A DNA stretch of 20,645 nt, taken from assembly GCA_002293005.1 (NCBI GenBank), contig DBCJ01000017.1, positions 1-20,645 of the forward strand, given 5' to 3'. The position numbers and the translations under genes were made by a program. The notes beneath the pieces are model-generated. The model saw nothing but the letters and a program-made list of their open reading frames with translations. It ran no database searches and was not told where the DNA came from. Shown one piece after another: positions 7,733-14,373 of this stretch (positions within the stretch are counted from its first letter, which is position 1; each line of letters opens with the position of its first letter). Source of the DNA: Ignavibacteria bacterium UBA961 (GTDB lineage: Bacteria > Bacteroidota > Ignavibacteria > Kapaibacteriales > UBA961).

Positions 7733-7740
7733 CAAAAATA
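7733..7740 (-). promoter_or_regulatory. Candidate Bacteroidota -7 element for the T9SS cargo gene
   Basis: Minus-strand TATTTTTG fits TAnnTTTG perfectly and sits 28 nt before the ATG at 7704, giving a leader of roughly 20 nt. No good -33 TTTG is seen at the expected spacing. The same T-rich tract also forms the tail of a possible terminator for the SOUL gene. Confidence 0.5.
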
Positions 7741-7761
7741 GAGAACTTCACGCTATGAAGT
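7733..7761 (-). terminator. Possible Rho-independent terminator after the SOUL gene
   Basis: On the minus strand ACTTCA, loop TAGCG, TGAAGT (7761-7745) is followed 4 nt later by TATTTTTG. It begins 8 nt beyond the SOUL stop codon. The stem is only 6 bp and AT-rich, so it is weak as a terminator. Confidence 0.4.
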
Positions 7762-7768
7762 GGAGGAA

Positions 7769-8362
7769 TCACTTATAATCAATCAACTCCACCACGATTT
7801 CATTTCTGCGATTGATCACTTCATAAGGAGGATTATAGCCTAGATAGGAAAATTGATTTTTGTGTTGCAGGTTTTCCTTCGCAAGAGCTTGCTTCAACAG
7901 TTCTGTAAACTCGGCGATCTTTTCATTATTTGCCCATCCATCGAATCGAATTGCGGCGATGATCTTTTCATCTTGTCTTTCAAATGCAATGCTTTTATCA
8001 TTCGGAGTCGGGAGTGAATTCATGTCATATCCTTTCGGCACCATGAATTTCATCGTTGTTGTTTCACCAAGTTCCACCGTCACGGGCGATGTCATCGCGA
8101 TACTTTCTTCTTTCGCATTGCCACCAAAAATATAGCCGGCCAAGATTCTGAATCCCATACCTGAACTTTCACGATAATTCCTTTTTCCAAGCTTCACACT
8201 TGAAAATATTGCGGGTTCATATTTACGCACTTCGAAATTGTCATAGGTTTTGAGTACTTGATACTTATGCTGTTCCGTTTTCTCCGTACTCATAGTACTA
8301 TATACCTGTGCAAGCAATACAACAATAACGATGACAATGATTGAGATGACTGTGATTTTCAT
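7769..8362 (-). CDS. SOUL-family haem-binding protein
   Basis: 197 residues. An N-terminal hydrophobic helix (about 4-20) acts as a membrane anchor or uncleaved signal, followed by a SOUL/HBP domain from about residue 33. Family landmarks are the opening YQVLKTYDNFEVRKYEP (34-50), GYIFGGN (76-82), the signature IAMTSPV (88-94), FMVPKGYDM, and the C-terminal LGYNPPYEV (174-182), where the conserved Tyr-Asn-Pro-Pro motif sits. Family members bind haem or tetrapyrroles; in bacteria the physiological role is unclear, and the haem ligand is not certain from sequence. It has its own leader with a GC-rich hairpin upstream (8398-8425) and a weak terminator downstream, so it looks like a monocistronic unit. 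A one-mismatch -7-like TATTATTG lies at 8378-8371. Confidence 0.92.
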   Translation of the reverse strand: MKITVISIIVIVIVVLLAQVYSTMSTEKTEQHKYQVLKTYDNFEVRKYEPAIFSSVKLGKRNYRESSGMGFRILAGYIFGGNAKEESIAMTSPVTVELGETTTMKFMVPKGYDMNSLPTPNDKSIAFERQDEKIIAAIRFDGWANNEKIAEFTELLKQALAKENLQHKNQFSYLGYNPPYEVINRRNEIVVELIDYK

Positions 8363-8706
8363 GATGATATCAATAATATTACTCGTGCTAACATCATGAG
8401 GGGTGAATTAGTTCAGGCACCCCTCGGATCCGCTCGGGGCGCACTCCTCGGCTTCGCTCTGGGCGCAATCACAGTAGCCCCATCGGGGCGAACATCACAA
8501 TAGCACCGTAGGTGCGACAGTATCAAGGTCGGCATTGTAAAATGATGTCCAGATACATTTCGCCCCTCTGGGGCTAGTGTGATGTCGCCCCGCTGGGGCT
8601 AGTGCACCCCGAGCGAAGCCGAGGGGTACACATACATATCAGATACTCGTCTCGGCTTCGCTCGACGAGCAGCGTGTGAATGAAGTCGAGGAGCGATTAC
8701 AGCTCT
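8363..8706. repeat. Intergenic palindromic repeat cluster B
   Basis: A 344-bp gap between the DoxX-like gene and the SOUL gene, without a gene. Contents in order: GAGGGGTG/CACCCCTC with a 12-nt loop (8398-8425); CCTCGGATCCGCTCGG and CCTCGGCTTCGCTC (8422-8459); GCCCC-ATC-GGGGC within a 26-nt unit (8475-8500); GCACC-GTA-GGTGC in the next unit (8501-8526); two reverse-oriented units GCCCC-TCT-GGGGC (8562-8574) and GCCCC-GCT-GGGGC (8587-8599); ACCCC/GGGGT enclosing CCGAGCGAAGCCGAGG (8606-8627); and copy 2 of the 26-nt dispersed repeat (8647-8672). The forward and reverse palindromic units flank about 35 bp of ordinary sequence, forming a larger inverted arrangement. Confidence 0.85.
8647..8672. 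repeat. 26-nt dispersed repeat, copy 2 of 3
   Basis: Identical over 26 nt to the copies at 617 and 11164. Here and at 11164 one further base (C) extends the terminal pairing to CTCGTC/GACGAG. It lies about 35 bp beyond the stop of the DoxX-like gene, which is on the minus strand. Confidence 0.85.
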
Positions 8707-9075
8707 TTACTTTCCATCATTCAACTTGTGATAATATATGTATGAAATGATCAGCACGCCGAGAACGATGATGGGGAAGAAGGTTTGACCAATAAGACCA
8801 TCTACTATTCCATGACTAATTGCAGCGAATAGAAAGTCGAATGCAAAACCTGCATATGCCCATTCTTTGACTCTTTTTGGAATTTGTGGTAAAACCAATG
8901 CGAGCACGCCAAGGATTTTGAAGACAACCAATACATTGCCAAAATATTCGGGATACCCCAAATGGCGAATACCTTCTTTTGCCATTTCTGTTTGTGAAGT
9001 AAAAGCGGGCATCACTCCTTCAAGCAAGGCAATGAAACCGGTGGAAATCCAATAAATAATGACATTCTTTTTCAT
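8707..9075 (-). CDS. DoxX-like family membrane protein
   Basis: 122 residues with four predicted transmembrane helices (about 6-24, 46-64, 73-90 and 98-116). The central segment VVFKILGVLALVLPQIP followed by KEWAYAGFAFDFLFAAISH is the characteristic DoxX-like pattern, with the Lys-Glu-Trp turn between helices 2 and 3 and a conserved Ser-His at the end of helix 3. DoxX relatives are small inner-membrane proteins linked in some species to redox or thiol stress; members of this short Bacteroidota subgroup are uncharacterised. It appears to be transcribed alone: a candidate promoter lies at 9131-9145 and repeat cluster B follows its stop codon. Confidence 0.88.
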   Translation of the reverse strand: MKKNVIIYWISTGFIALLEGVMPAFTSQTEMAKEGIRHLGYPEYFGNVLVVFKILGVLALVLPQIPKRVKEWAYAGFAFDFLFAAISHGIVDGLIGQTFFPIIVLGVLIISYIYYHKLNDGK

Positions 9076-9130
9076 GTAAAGTACTCCGGGAACAAGGGGA
9101 TAATTGTAAAGTTGGATGAGGATTAATCAG

Positions 9131-9145
9131 ATTATATCAAAAGTA
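9131..9145 (-). promoter_or_regulatory. Candidate promoter for the DoxX-like gene
   Basis: Minus-strand TACTTTTG (9145-9138) matches TAnnTTTG perfectly and is followed directly by ATATAAT, which also contains a sigma70-like TATAAT (9136-9131). The distance to ATG 9075 is about 55-60 nt. No convincing -33 element. This is the main content of the 101-bp gap 9076-9176. Confidence 0.45.
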
Positions 9146-9176
9146 GATTGCTTTAAAGATACTCCAGTTTCACGAA

Positions 9177-10247
9177 TTATTGAAATCTGAATTCCTGAAA
9201 TTTCTTGCCATCAAATGTGCAGATCTTCTCTCCATTTGTCACATAGAGCAGATCACCGGCATTGTTCTTGGAAATTGTCCATATTGCATCGCCTGTCAAT
9301 CCATCCTTTTCGGTGTAGTGTTTCAGATTGGTGCCATCATAGGACCAAACGCCAGCATCAATGGTACCAATCCATAATAGACCATTTTTGTCTTCATTGA
9401 TGCTGAAGACTCTTGCCAATGTATTGTCCTTTTGGGGTTCGAGTTTATTGAGAAAATCAGGATTGCCGAGATGATGCTCTTCTGTGATATTTCTTAGCGT
9501 TTTTCCATCATACGAGTATAAACCACCACCATTATTACCAAACCAGAGCATGCCTTTGCTATCTTCAAAGACTGTTCGAACCGCTGCGGAACCAAGTAGT
9601 TGTTCAGTGAGATAGATTTTCTTCTTGCCATCAAATAGACATACACCTTTAGATTCTGTTCCGAAAACCATGATATCATTCTTTGAGATGAGCGAACAAT
9701 ACATAGCATATGGTTTGCTATTATCAAATCGATGTGGTTTGTATGATTCAGGATGGATCTCGAAGGAAGTAAATGTGTGTCCATCATAATAACAGATTTT
9801 CCTATTCTGTCCGAAAAACAATCCTCCCTTTTGCATATTCAGTGGACCTGATTTCGCATTCTTGATGGAGTCAGTATATGTAAAGAATTGCAATCCATCG
9901 TATTGAGAAATGCCATCCCTGGTTGTAAACCATAATCTACCATGTTTGTCTTCTTGAATTCCTAATACGAAATCACTTACAAGTCCATCTTTTACTGTGA
10001 AATGCATGAGAGTAGAATTAGAATATCTATAGACTCCATCCCCATTTGTGGCAATCCAATAATCACCATTTTTCAATTGTAAGATACAATCAATATTCTT
10101 ACCCAAAGAATTGACGGGTTCACCGAAAAGTATGCGACCGAATTGGGGAAGTGTTTGTGGTTGTTTGTCTTGTGCTGAACATGATGCACAAGTCAGACAT
10201 AAAAAGAGAAGAGCTAATATAGAGTATACTCTAATGAGATGAATCAC
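9177..10247 (-). CDS. Two-component-regulator-propeller lipoprotein (Reg_prop repeats)
   Basis: About 356 residues from a GTG start at 10247. From there a basic start and hydrophobic stretch lead to CLTCASC, a plausible though imperfect lipobox (Cys at -3). The frame remains open to a TTG at 10313 that overlaps the DinB-like stop (TTGA), so a longer form with about 22 extra residues cannot be excluded; the GTG start gives the better signal peptide. The body consists of propeller blades of the Reg_prop type: GDYWIATNGDGVYRY, GRLWFTTRDGISQYDG, GMLWFGNNGGGLYSYDG and GLLWIGTIDAGVWSYDG, with interleaved HFTVKDGLVSDFV and HYTEKDGLTGDAI. These blades normally form the periplasmic sensor of hybrid histidine kinases; here there is no Y_Y_Y domain, kinase or regulator part, so it is a free-standing propeller. 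Ligand unknown. Confidence 0.85.
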   Translation of the reverse strand: MIHLIRVYSILALLFLCLTCASCSAQDKQPQTLPQFGRILFGEPVNSLGKNIDCILQLKNGDYWIATNGDGVYRYSNSTLMHFTVKDGLVSDFVLGIQEDKHGRLWFTTRDGISQYDGLQFFTYTDSIKNAKSGPLNMQKGGLFFGQNRKICYYDGHTFTSFEIHPESYKPHRFDNSKPYAMYCSLISKNDIMVFGTESKGVCLFDGKKKIYLTEQLLGSAAVRTVFEDSKGMLWFGNNGGGLYSYDGKTLRNITEEHHLGNPDFLNKLEPQKDNTLARVFSINEDKNGLLWIGTIDAGVWSYDGTNLKHYTEKDGLTGDAIWTISKNNAGDLLYVTNGEKICTFDGKKFQEFRFQ

Positions 10248-10309
10248 GATAAATATCCAAATAGAAAAGTCATAACTGTAAACAGAAACATTATTCTCAT
10301 ATTTGACAA

Positions 10310-10855
10310 TCAAGATGTGGTTGTGATTTGTTTTGCCACTTCTTTTGCTTGTTCGATATGTCTAAATTCATGTGCAATGATAATGTCAATAGCCATTGAA
10401 AGCGGATAGACGATATATGTATTTGCTGGAGATGATATGATTGCATTTGCTTTGATATGATGTTCGCACTGCTCAATCATGTTCTTCAGCTCTTCTTGAT
10501 GCTTTTTGAATCGGAGTATGATATTGCCATCTATTTCGCTTTGGCTTGGTTCCCAAATAGGAAATGTCTTTGTTTTCTGACTTCTATTTCCTTTCATTGA
10601 TTTCAGAAGCAATTTTCCCAGTAAAGTGGGTATGAAGGATATCTTTCCAATGAGAGGAACAGAATATGTTCCATTATTGAGAGCATGCACAATGGGGAAA
10701 TATGTGGAGTTTATGATGATCAAATGCTCAATTATCTGAGCAATGCTCCATGCTTGGGGATTCATTTTTTGATTTAACTGCACATTTGTCAATTCACCAA
10801 ATTCACTTTCTATGATATTGGTGATTGTATCAATGTTTGTAAAACGATCTTGCAT
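10310..10855 (-). CDS. DinB-family putative metal-dependent protein
   Basis: 181 residues forming a predicted four-helix bundle of the DinB/YfiT-like superfamily. The signature WSIAQIIEHL (36-45) supplies the first metal ligand His44, and AHEFRHIEQA supplies His162 and His166, completing the usual His triad. Many members are metal-dependent thiol S-transferases or of unknown role. No signal peptide, so cytoplasmic. Its TGA overlaps a potential TTG start of the following propeller lipoprotein, which makes a two-gene transcript likely. The ATG at 10855 lies 18 bp from a perfect 7-bp hairpin (10874-10890) that would fall in its leader. The family call is firm; the substrate is not inferable. Confidence 0.88.
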   Translation of the reverse strand: MQDRFTNIDTITNIIESEFGELTNVQLNQKMNPQAWSIAQIIEHLIIINSTYFPIVHALNNGTYSVPLIGKISFIPTLLGKLLLKSMKGNRSQKTKTFPIWEPSQSEIDGNIILRFKKHQEELKNMIEQCEHHIKANAIISSPANTYIVYPLSMAIDIIIAHEFRHIEQAKEVAKQITTTS

Positions 10856-10873
10856 ACGACACCTACGTTTATG

Positions 10874-10900
10874 TAGCCCCTCTGGGGCTATTTTTATTTT
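10874..10900 (+). terminator. Hairpin plus T-tract, terminator-like on the plus strand
   Basis: A perfect 7-bp stem TAGCCCC/GGGGCTA with loop TCT, followed directly by TTTTTATTTT. This is the layout of an intrinsic terminator for plus-strand transcription, but there is no plus-strand gene upstream. It could stop antisense transcripts before they enter the tyrS region. Read from the minus strand it is a leader hairpin 18 nt before the DinB-like start codon. Confidence 0.45.
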
Positions 10901-10902
10901 CT

Positions 10903-10938
10903 ATTTCATTCTTCCATTTTTCGGTTCTTCAATTCTTC
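10903..10938. repeat. 36-nt direct repeat, copy 1
   Basis: Identical to 11117-11152. It begins ATTTCATTCTTCC and contains TTTTTCGGTTCTTC. Copy 1 carries an additional 8-nt AATTCCTC before the shared CATTTCAT. Confidence 0.85.
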
Positions 10939-11116
10939 AATTCCTCCATTTCATTTACCATTCTTCATTTTCAATTTTACGTCTTTCTCACCCCCGCCTT
11001 CGGCGACTCCTCAACCGAAGGGAAATACACAAATTGAAGAATGGAAAAATTGAGGAATGGATGAATGAAATACAAAATGCATAGTTAGTATAAAGATGGC
11101 ATTTCAACAGTTTTCC

Positions 11117-11152
11117 ATTTCATTCTTCCATTTTTCGGTTCTTCAATTCTTC
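11117..11152. repeat. 36-nt direct repeat, copy 2
   Basis: Perfect match to 10903-10938, offset by 214 bp in the same orientation. It is followed directly by CATTTCAT and, 11 bp after the 36-nt match ends, by the third copy of the 26-nt element. Confidence 0.85.
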
Positions 11153-11163
11153 CATTTCATATC

Positions 11164-11189
11164 TCGTCTCGGCTTCGCTCGACGAGCAG
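11164..11189. repeat. 26-nt dispersed repeat, copy 3 of 3
   Basis: Identical to the copies at 617 and 8647. It lies about 63 bp beyond the tyrS stop codon and is followed by two direct units of the CCGAGCGnAGCCGAGG family. Confidence 0.85.
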
Positions 11190-11252
11190 TTTCAGCCGAG
11201 GTCTGCTCACCGAGCGGAGCCGAGGTGTGTACTCCGAGCGAAGCCGAGGAGC

Positions 11253-12476
11253 TTACCCCTTCATAACTCTCAAAAACTTTCTTTTTCCGGCTTTTATGAT
11301 TTTAGGCGAAGAAAGATCAATCGTCTGCGCAATATCTTGCACTTTCTCGCCATCAATGCTAACTCCACCACCTTGAATGAGTCGGCGTGCTTCGCCTTTG
11401 GAGGCGACCATGCCGGTATGTGCCATCACATCCACGATGAGTGGATTATCGCCTAGATCATTTACGATATGATCATCAATCACATCGGGTACATCTTTCT
11501 TCACGAAGATTCGTTCAAATTCTTCGAAAGCACCTTTGCCTGCATCTGCTCCATGATAGAGCGCAACGGTGCGCATGGCGGTTTCCACTTTTGCCGCGCG
11601 GGGATGCATGGAGCCATCTTGCAAACCGTTGGACATATTTGCGATTTCTTCTTGCGAAGCCATAGCGGCATATTGATAATATCTCGTGATCATGGTATCG
11701 GGTATGGACATCACCTTTCCGAACATTTCGCGCGGTGTATCAGTGATGGCAATATAATTCCCCAATGATTTACTCATCTTCTCTACGCCATCGGTGCCTT
11801 CCAAAATCGGCATGATGATGATGCCTTGGGGCATGACGCCATAGGCCTTCTGAATCTCCCTGCCGACAATCAAATTGAATTTTTGATCGGTTCCGCCAAG
11901 CTCAATATCAGACTTGATTGCAACCGAATCCATTGCCTGCGCAAGTGGATATAAAAATTCATGTATGCTCAGTGGTTCATTCGCATTGAAACGCTTGGAA
12001 AAATCATCACGCTCAAGCATCTGCGCAACAGTGTATTGAGCCGAGAGTTTGATCACATCTGCAAATGACATTTCAGAAAGCCATTCGGAATTATATTTGA
12101 TCGTGAGATTCGTCTCCGACAAAATATGCGCCGCCTGATCGAAATAGCTCTGACCATTCGCGCGCGTCTCGTCCAATGTAAGTGCAGGCCGCGTTTTTGA
12201 TTTACCCGTTGGATCTCCAATCATGCCGGTGAAATCACCCACAATCAAAATCGCATGATGTCCCATATCCTGAAATTGTCTCATCTTGCGCAAGACTACG
12301 GCATGACCGATATGCAAATCCGGACGCGATGGATCACATCCCAATTTGATGATCATGGGTTTATTATGCTTGAGCGAATATTCAATCTTCTTGACAATTT
12401 CATCCTCCGGCAAGACTTCCGCCGCACCGGATTTCAAAATGTCCATCTGTTCATTGAGTGTTGGAAACATGCTCAT
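11253..12476 (-). CDS. tyrS: Tyrosyl-tRNA synthetase
   Basis: 407 residues. Class I synthetase that attaches tyrosine to tRNA(Tyr) in the cytoplasm. Signatures are DLHIGHAVVL (HIGH around residue 55-58), the following VGDFTGMIGDPTGKSKTRP typical of the TyrRS clade that includes TyrZ-type enzymes, SDIELGGTDQKFN for substrate recognition, and KMSKSLGN (around 233-240). A C-terminal S4 RNA-binding domain spans roughly 345-405 (GEARRLIQGGGVSIDG). The start is uncertain: ATG 12476 shares its A with the yidC stop (TGATG), while a GTG at 12479 would overlap it as GTGA; both imply translational coupling to yidC. Third gene of the valS-yidC-tyrS run and followed by repeat cluster C. Confidence 0.96.
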   Translation of the reverse strand: MSMFPTLNEQMDILKSGAAEVLPEDEIVKKIEYSLKHNKPMIIKLGCDPSRPDLHIGHAVVLRKMRQFQDMGHHAILIVGDFTGMIGDPTGKSKTRPALTLDETRANGQSYFDQAAHILSETNLTIKYNSEWLSEMSFADVIKLSAQYTVAQMLERDDFSKRFNANEPLSIHEFLYPLAQAMDSVAIKSDIELGGTDQKFNLIVGREIQKAYGVMPQGIIIMPILEGTDGVEKMSKSLGNYIAITDTPREMFGKVMSIPDTMITRYYQYAAMASQEEIANMSNGLQDGSMHPRAAKVETAMRTVALYHGADAGKGAFEEFERIFVKKDVPDVIDDHIVNDLGDNPLIVDVMAHTGMVASKGEARRLIQGGGVSIDGEKVQDIAQTIDLSSPKIIKAGKRKFLRVMKG

Positions 12477-14344
12477 CACTTCTTCTTTTTGGGTAAGGAA
12501 TTGCCAATTGGTTTACGCTTATTGCCACCTCCAGCTGCTTGTGCCTGTTGTTGCTGAGCGAGTTCTTGCGCCATGCGCATGCGCTGTGCAAACCAACCTT
12601 CTTTCTTCGGAGCGCGCTTCAAATCTTCCAATGTGATTTTATTCTTGGAGAATTTTGTGATCCATACTTGCTGAAGAATGCCCAGAACAGTGAAGACAAA
12701 ATAATAAACATTCAAACCGGATGGAAAGCCTGAGAACATGAAGATGAACATGATGGGCATGATATAGACCATCGACTTTTGATTCGGATCTGTCACAGTC
12801 ATCTTCTGCTGTATGAACATCGCAATACCCATGAGCAATGCCAATCCACTGAGTTTGTCGACTTGGAAGAGTGGCAATTTGAAGCCAAGATCCAAGATGA
12901 CATCAGGTGCGGACAAATCACTGATCCAACCAAAGAAATGCTGATGGCGAATATCCATCCAACTGCTCAGAACTGACCACAAGGAAATCAAAATCGGCAT
13001 CTGCATGATCATTGGCAAACAGCCACCCGCCGGATTGATGCCATATTCAGAATAAATCTTCATTGTTTCTTGAGAGAGCATCGTACGATCATCTTTGTAC
13101 TTCTCTTGAACCTTCTGCAATAATGGTTGCACGGCCTTCATCTTTTGCATGGATTTCATCTGAGAAGCACTGAAAGGTTGCAATACTACCTTCATGAGTA
13201 ATGAGAAGAGAATGATCACAATACCATAATTGGCGATGAATGTGTGCAAGAATGAAAGCGTCGGCAAAATGACATATTCCCCAATCGGTGCAACGAGCCA
13301 TTTCACGCCATAAAATGTTCCGAAATTGATTGTCTTTTCCAAACCATAAGCCTGTAGTGTATCATAGATTTGGGGTCCGACATATATCGTAAATGCATCT
13401 TTCTGCACTCCGCCTTTATATCGATTACGATAGGCAAGTGAGTATTTCTCGAGATTACCTTCATTCGGAGCGCCTTCTTTGACACCTTCCATGAAGGCAA
13501 TTGCATTGGGATCTTTTTTCTGTGGAATGATAGCCGCAACAAAATATTTGGTTCTGGTAGCGATGAAATCAATTTCGCCGGCACTTTGTACGGAAGTTGG
13601 CTGAGCATATTCCGTTGCATCAAATTCATCGATCGTACCATTCACGCTTGTTAGAGCAATTGCCGTATTTGATTCATCCACGGAATTCTGTTCCTGGAAT
13701 TTCAAACCACCTTTCCATGTGATGTCATAAGTGCGTTGCGGCATGAATTGCTCCATATTTTGAAGCTCAACTTCAGCCGTGCATGCATAGGAATTACCAC
13801 TGATTGTGAATGTCTTGACAATCGCACTACCGGGTGCAAGTTCATGTACCGCAGTGATGGTGATGGACTCATTACCTTTTAATGTATAAGAACGCTCTGC
13901 ATTCGTGAATGCAAAGTGCATGGACTTCGAGTCAACTTTCTTTCCATCATTGTTCACATAAGAAATCGTCGCCTCACGCTGACCACGATAAATCAATTGC
14001 ACGGGAAAACCTGGATTGGTTTTGTTATGCCACGATTTATAATTCTTCATTTCCCATCGAGCAATGGAACCACCTTTTGTGCTGATCATGATCTTTAAAA
14101 GATCAGTCTCAATGCGAATGAAGTCTTCTTTTTGTCCACCTGTCGAATTGGAAGAAAGCGTTGCTGCAGACTTCTTCTTGGCTTCCTGAGCCGAACTTGG
14201 AGCTTTTTTACTCACTTCGGTTTTGGTTTCTGTTGGATTGACTTTTCTTTCATTTGTACTCATCCATAAAAGCCATCCGGTGAGGATGAGCGAAATGAGT
14301 ACGAATCCAATGATACTGCGTTTGTCTAGTGGTTGATTTTGCAT
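12476..14344 (-). CDS. yidC: Membrane protein insertase YidC
   Basis: 622 residues. Inserts and folds inner-membrane proteins, alone or with SecYEG. The N-terminal helix (about 11-28) is followed by a low-complexity Lys/Ser linker (33-70), the periplasmic beta-rich P1 domain (about 75-340), and the conserved insertase core with helices near 350-390, 440-462, 497-512 and 525-560. The core includes INPAGGCLPMIMQMPILISLW, characteristic of the family, and GFPSGLNVYYFV in the last helices. Lys385 lies where YidC proteins carry the basic residue of the hydrophilic groove. The C-terminal cytoplasmic tail (from about 565) is long and basic with a Gln run (QQQQ) and ends in KKKK, consistent with ribosome contact. 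It sits between valS and tyrS, with the stop overlapping the tyrS start. 29 bp separate it from the valS stop. Confidence 0.96.
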   Translation of the reverse strand: MQNQPLDKRSIIGFVLISLILTGWLLWMSTNERKVNPTETKTEVSKKAPSSAQEAKKKSAATLSSNSTGGQKEDFIRIETDLLKIMISTKGGSIARWEMKNYKSWHNKTNPGFPVQLIYRGQREATISYVNNDGKKVDSKSMHFAFTNAERSYTLKGNESITITAVHELAPGSAIVKTFTISGNSYACTAEVELQNMEQFMPQRTYDITWKGGLKFQEQNSVDESNTAIALTSVNGTIDEFDATEYAQPTSVQSAGEIDFIATRTKYFVAAIIPQKKDPNAIAFMEGVKEGAPNEGNLEKYSLAYRNRYKGGVQKDAFTIYVGPQIYDTLQAYGLEKTINFGTFYGVKWLVAPIGEYVILPTLSFLHTFIANYGIVIILFSLLMKVVLQPFSASQMKSMQKMKAVQPLLQKVQEKYKDDRTMLSQETMKIYSEYGINPAGGCLPMIMQMPILISLWSVLSSWMDIRHQHFFGWISDLSAPDVILDLGFKLPLFQVDKLSGLALLMGIAMFIQQKMTVTDPNQKSMVYIMPIMFIFMFSGFPSGLNVYYFVFTVLGILQQVWITKFSKNKITLEDLKRAPKKEGWFAQRMRMAQELAQQQQAQAAGGGNKRKPIGNSLPKKKK

Positions 14345-14373
14345 AATGGGCTTTATGAAATTATCTCTGTGAA

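Larger units (their letters stand above)
10856..11252. repeat. Intergenic repeat cluster C, with pyrimidine-rich repeats
   Basis: A 397-bp gap without a gene between tyrS and the DinB-like gene. It holds TAGCCCC-TCT-GGGGCTA (10874-10890); a 36-nt perfect direct repeat (10903-10938 and 11117-11152) of pyrimidine-rich TTCTTC/CAATTC character; a degenerate reverse-complement copy (11032-11071); a CGCC-TTC-GGCG hairpin (10995-11005); copy 3 of the 26-nt element (11164-11189); and two direct copies of the CCGAGCGnAGCCGAGG type (11210-11225 and 11234-11249) ending 3 bp before the tyrS stop codon. No TAnnTTTG promoter was found for the DinB-like gene in this gap. Confidence 0.85.

Noticed and set aside
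10812..11084. 90-codon plus-strand frame
   Set aside because: It starts inside the DinB-like gene on the other strand and is translated from pyrimidine-rich repeats (FCGSSILQFLHF-like low complexity).
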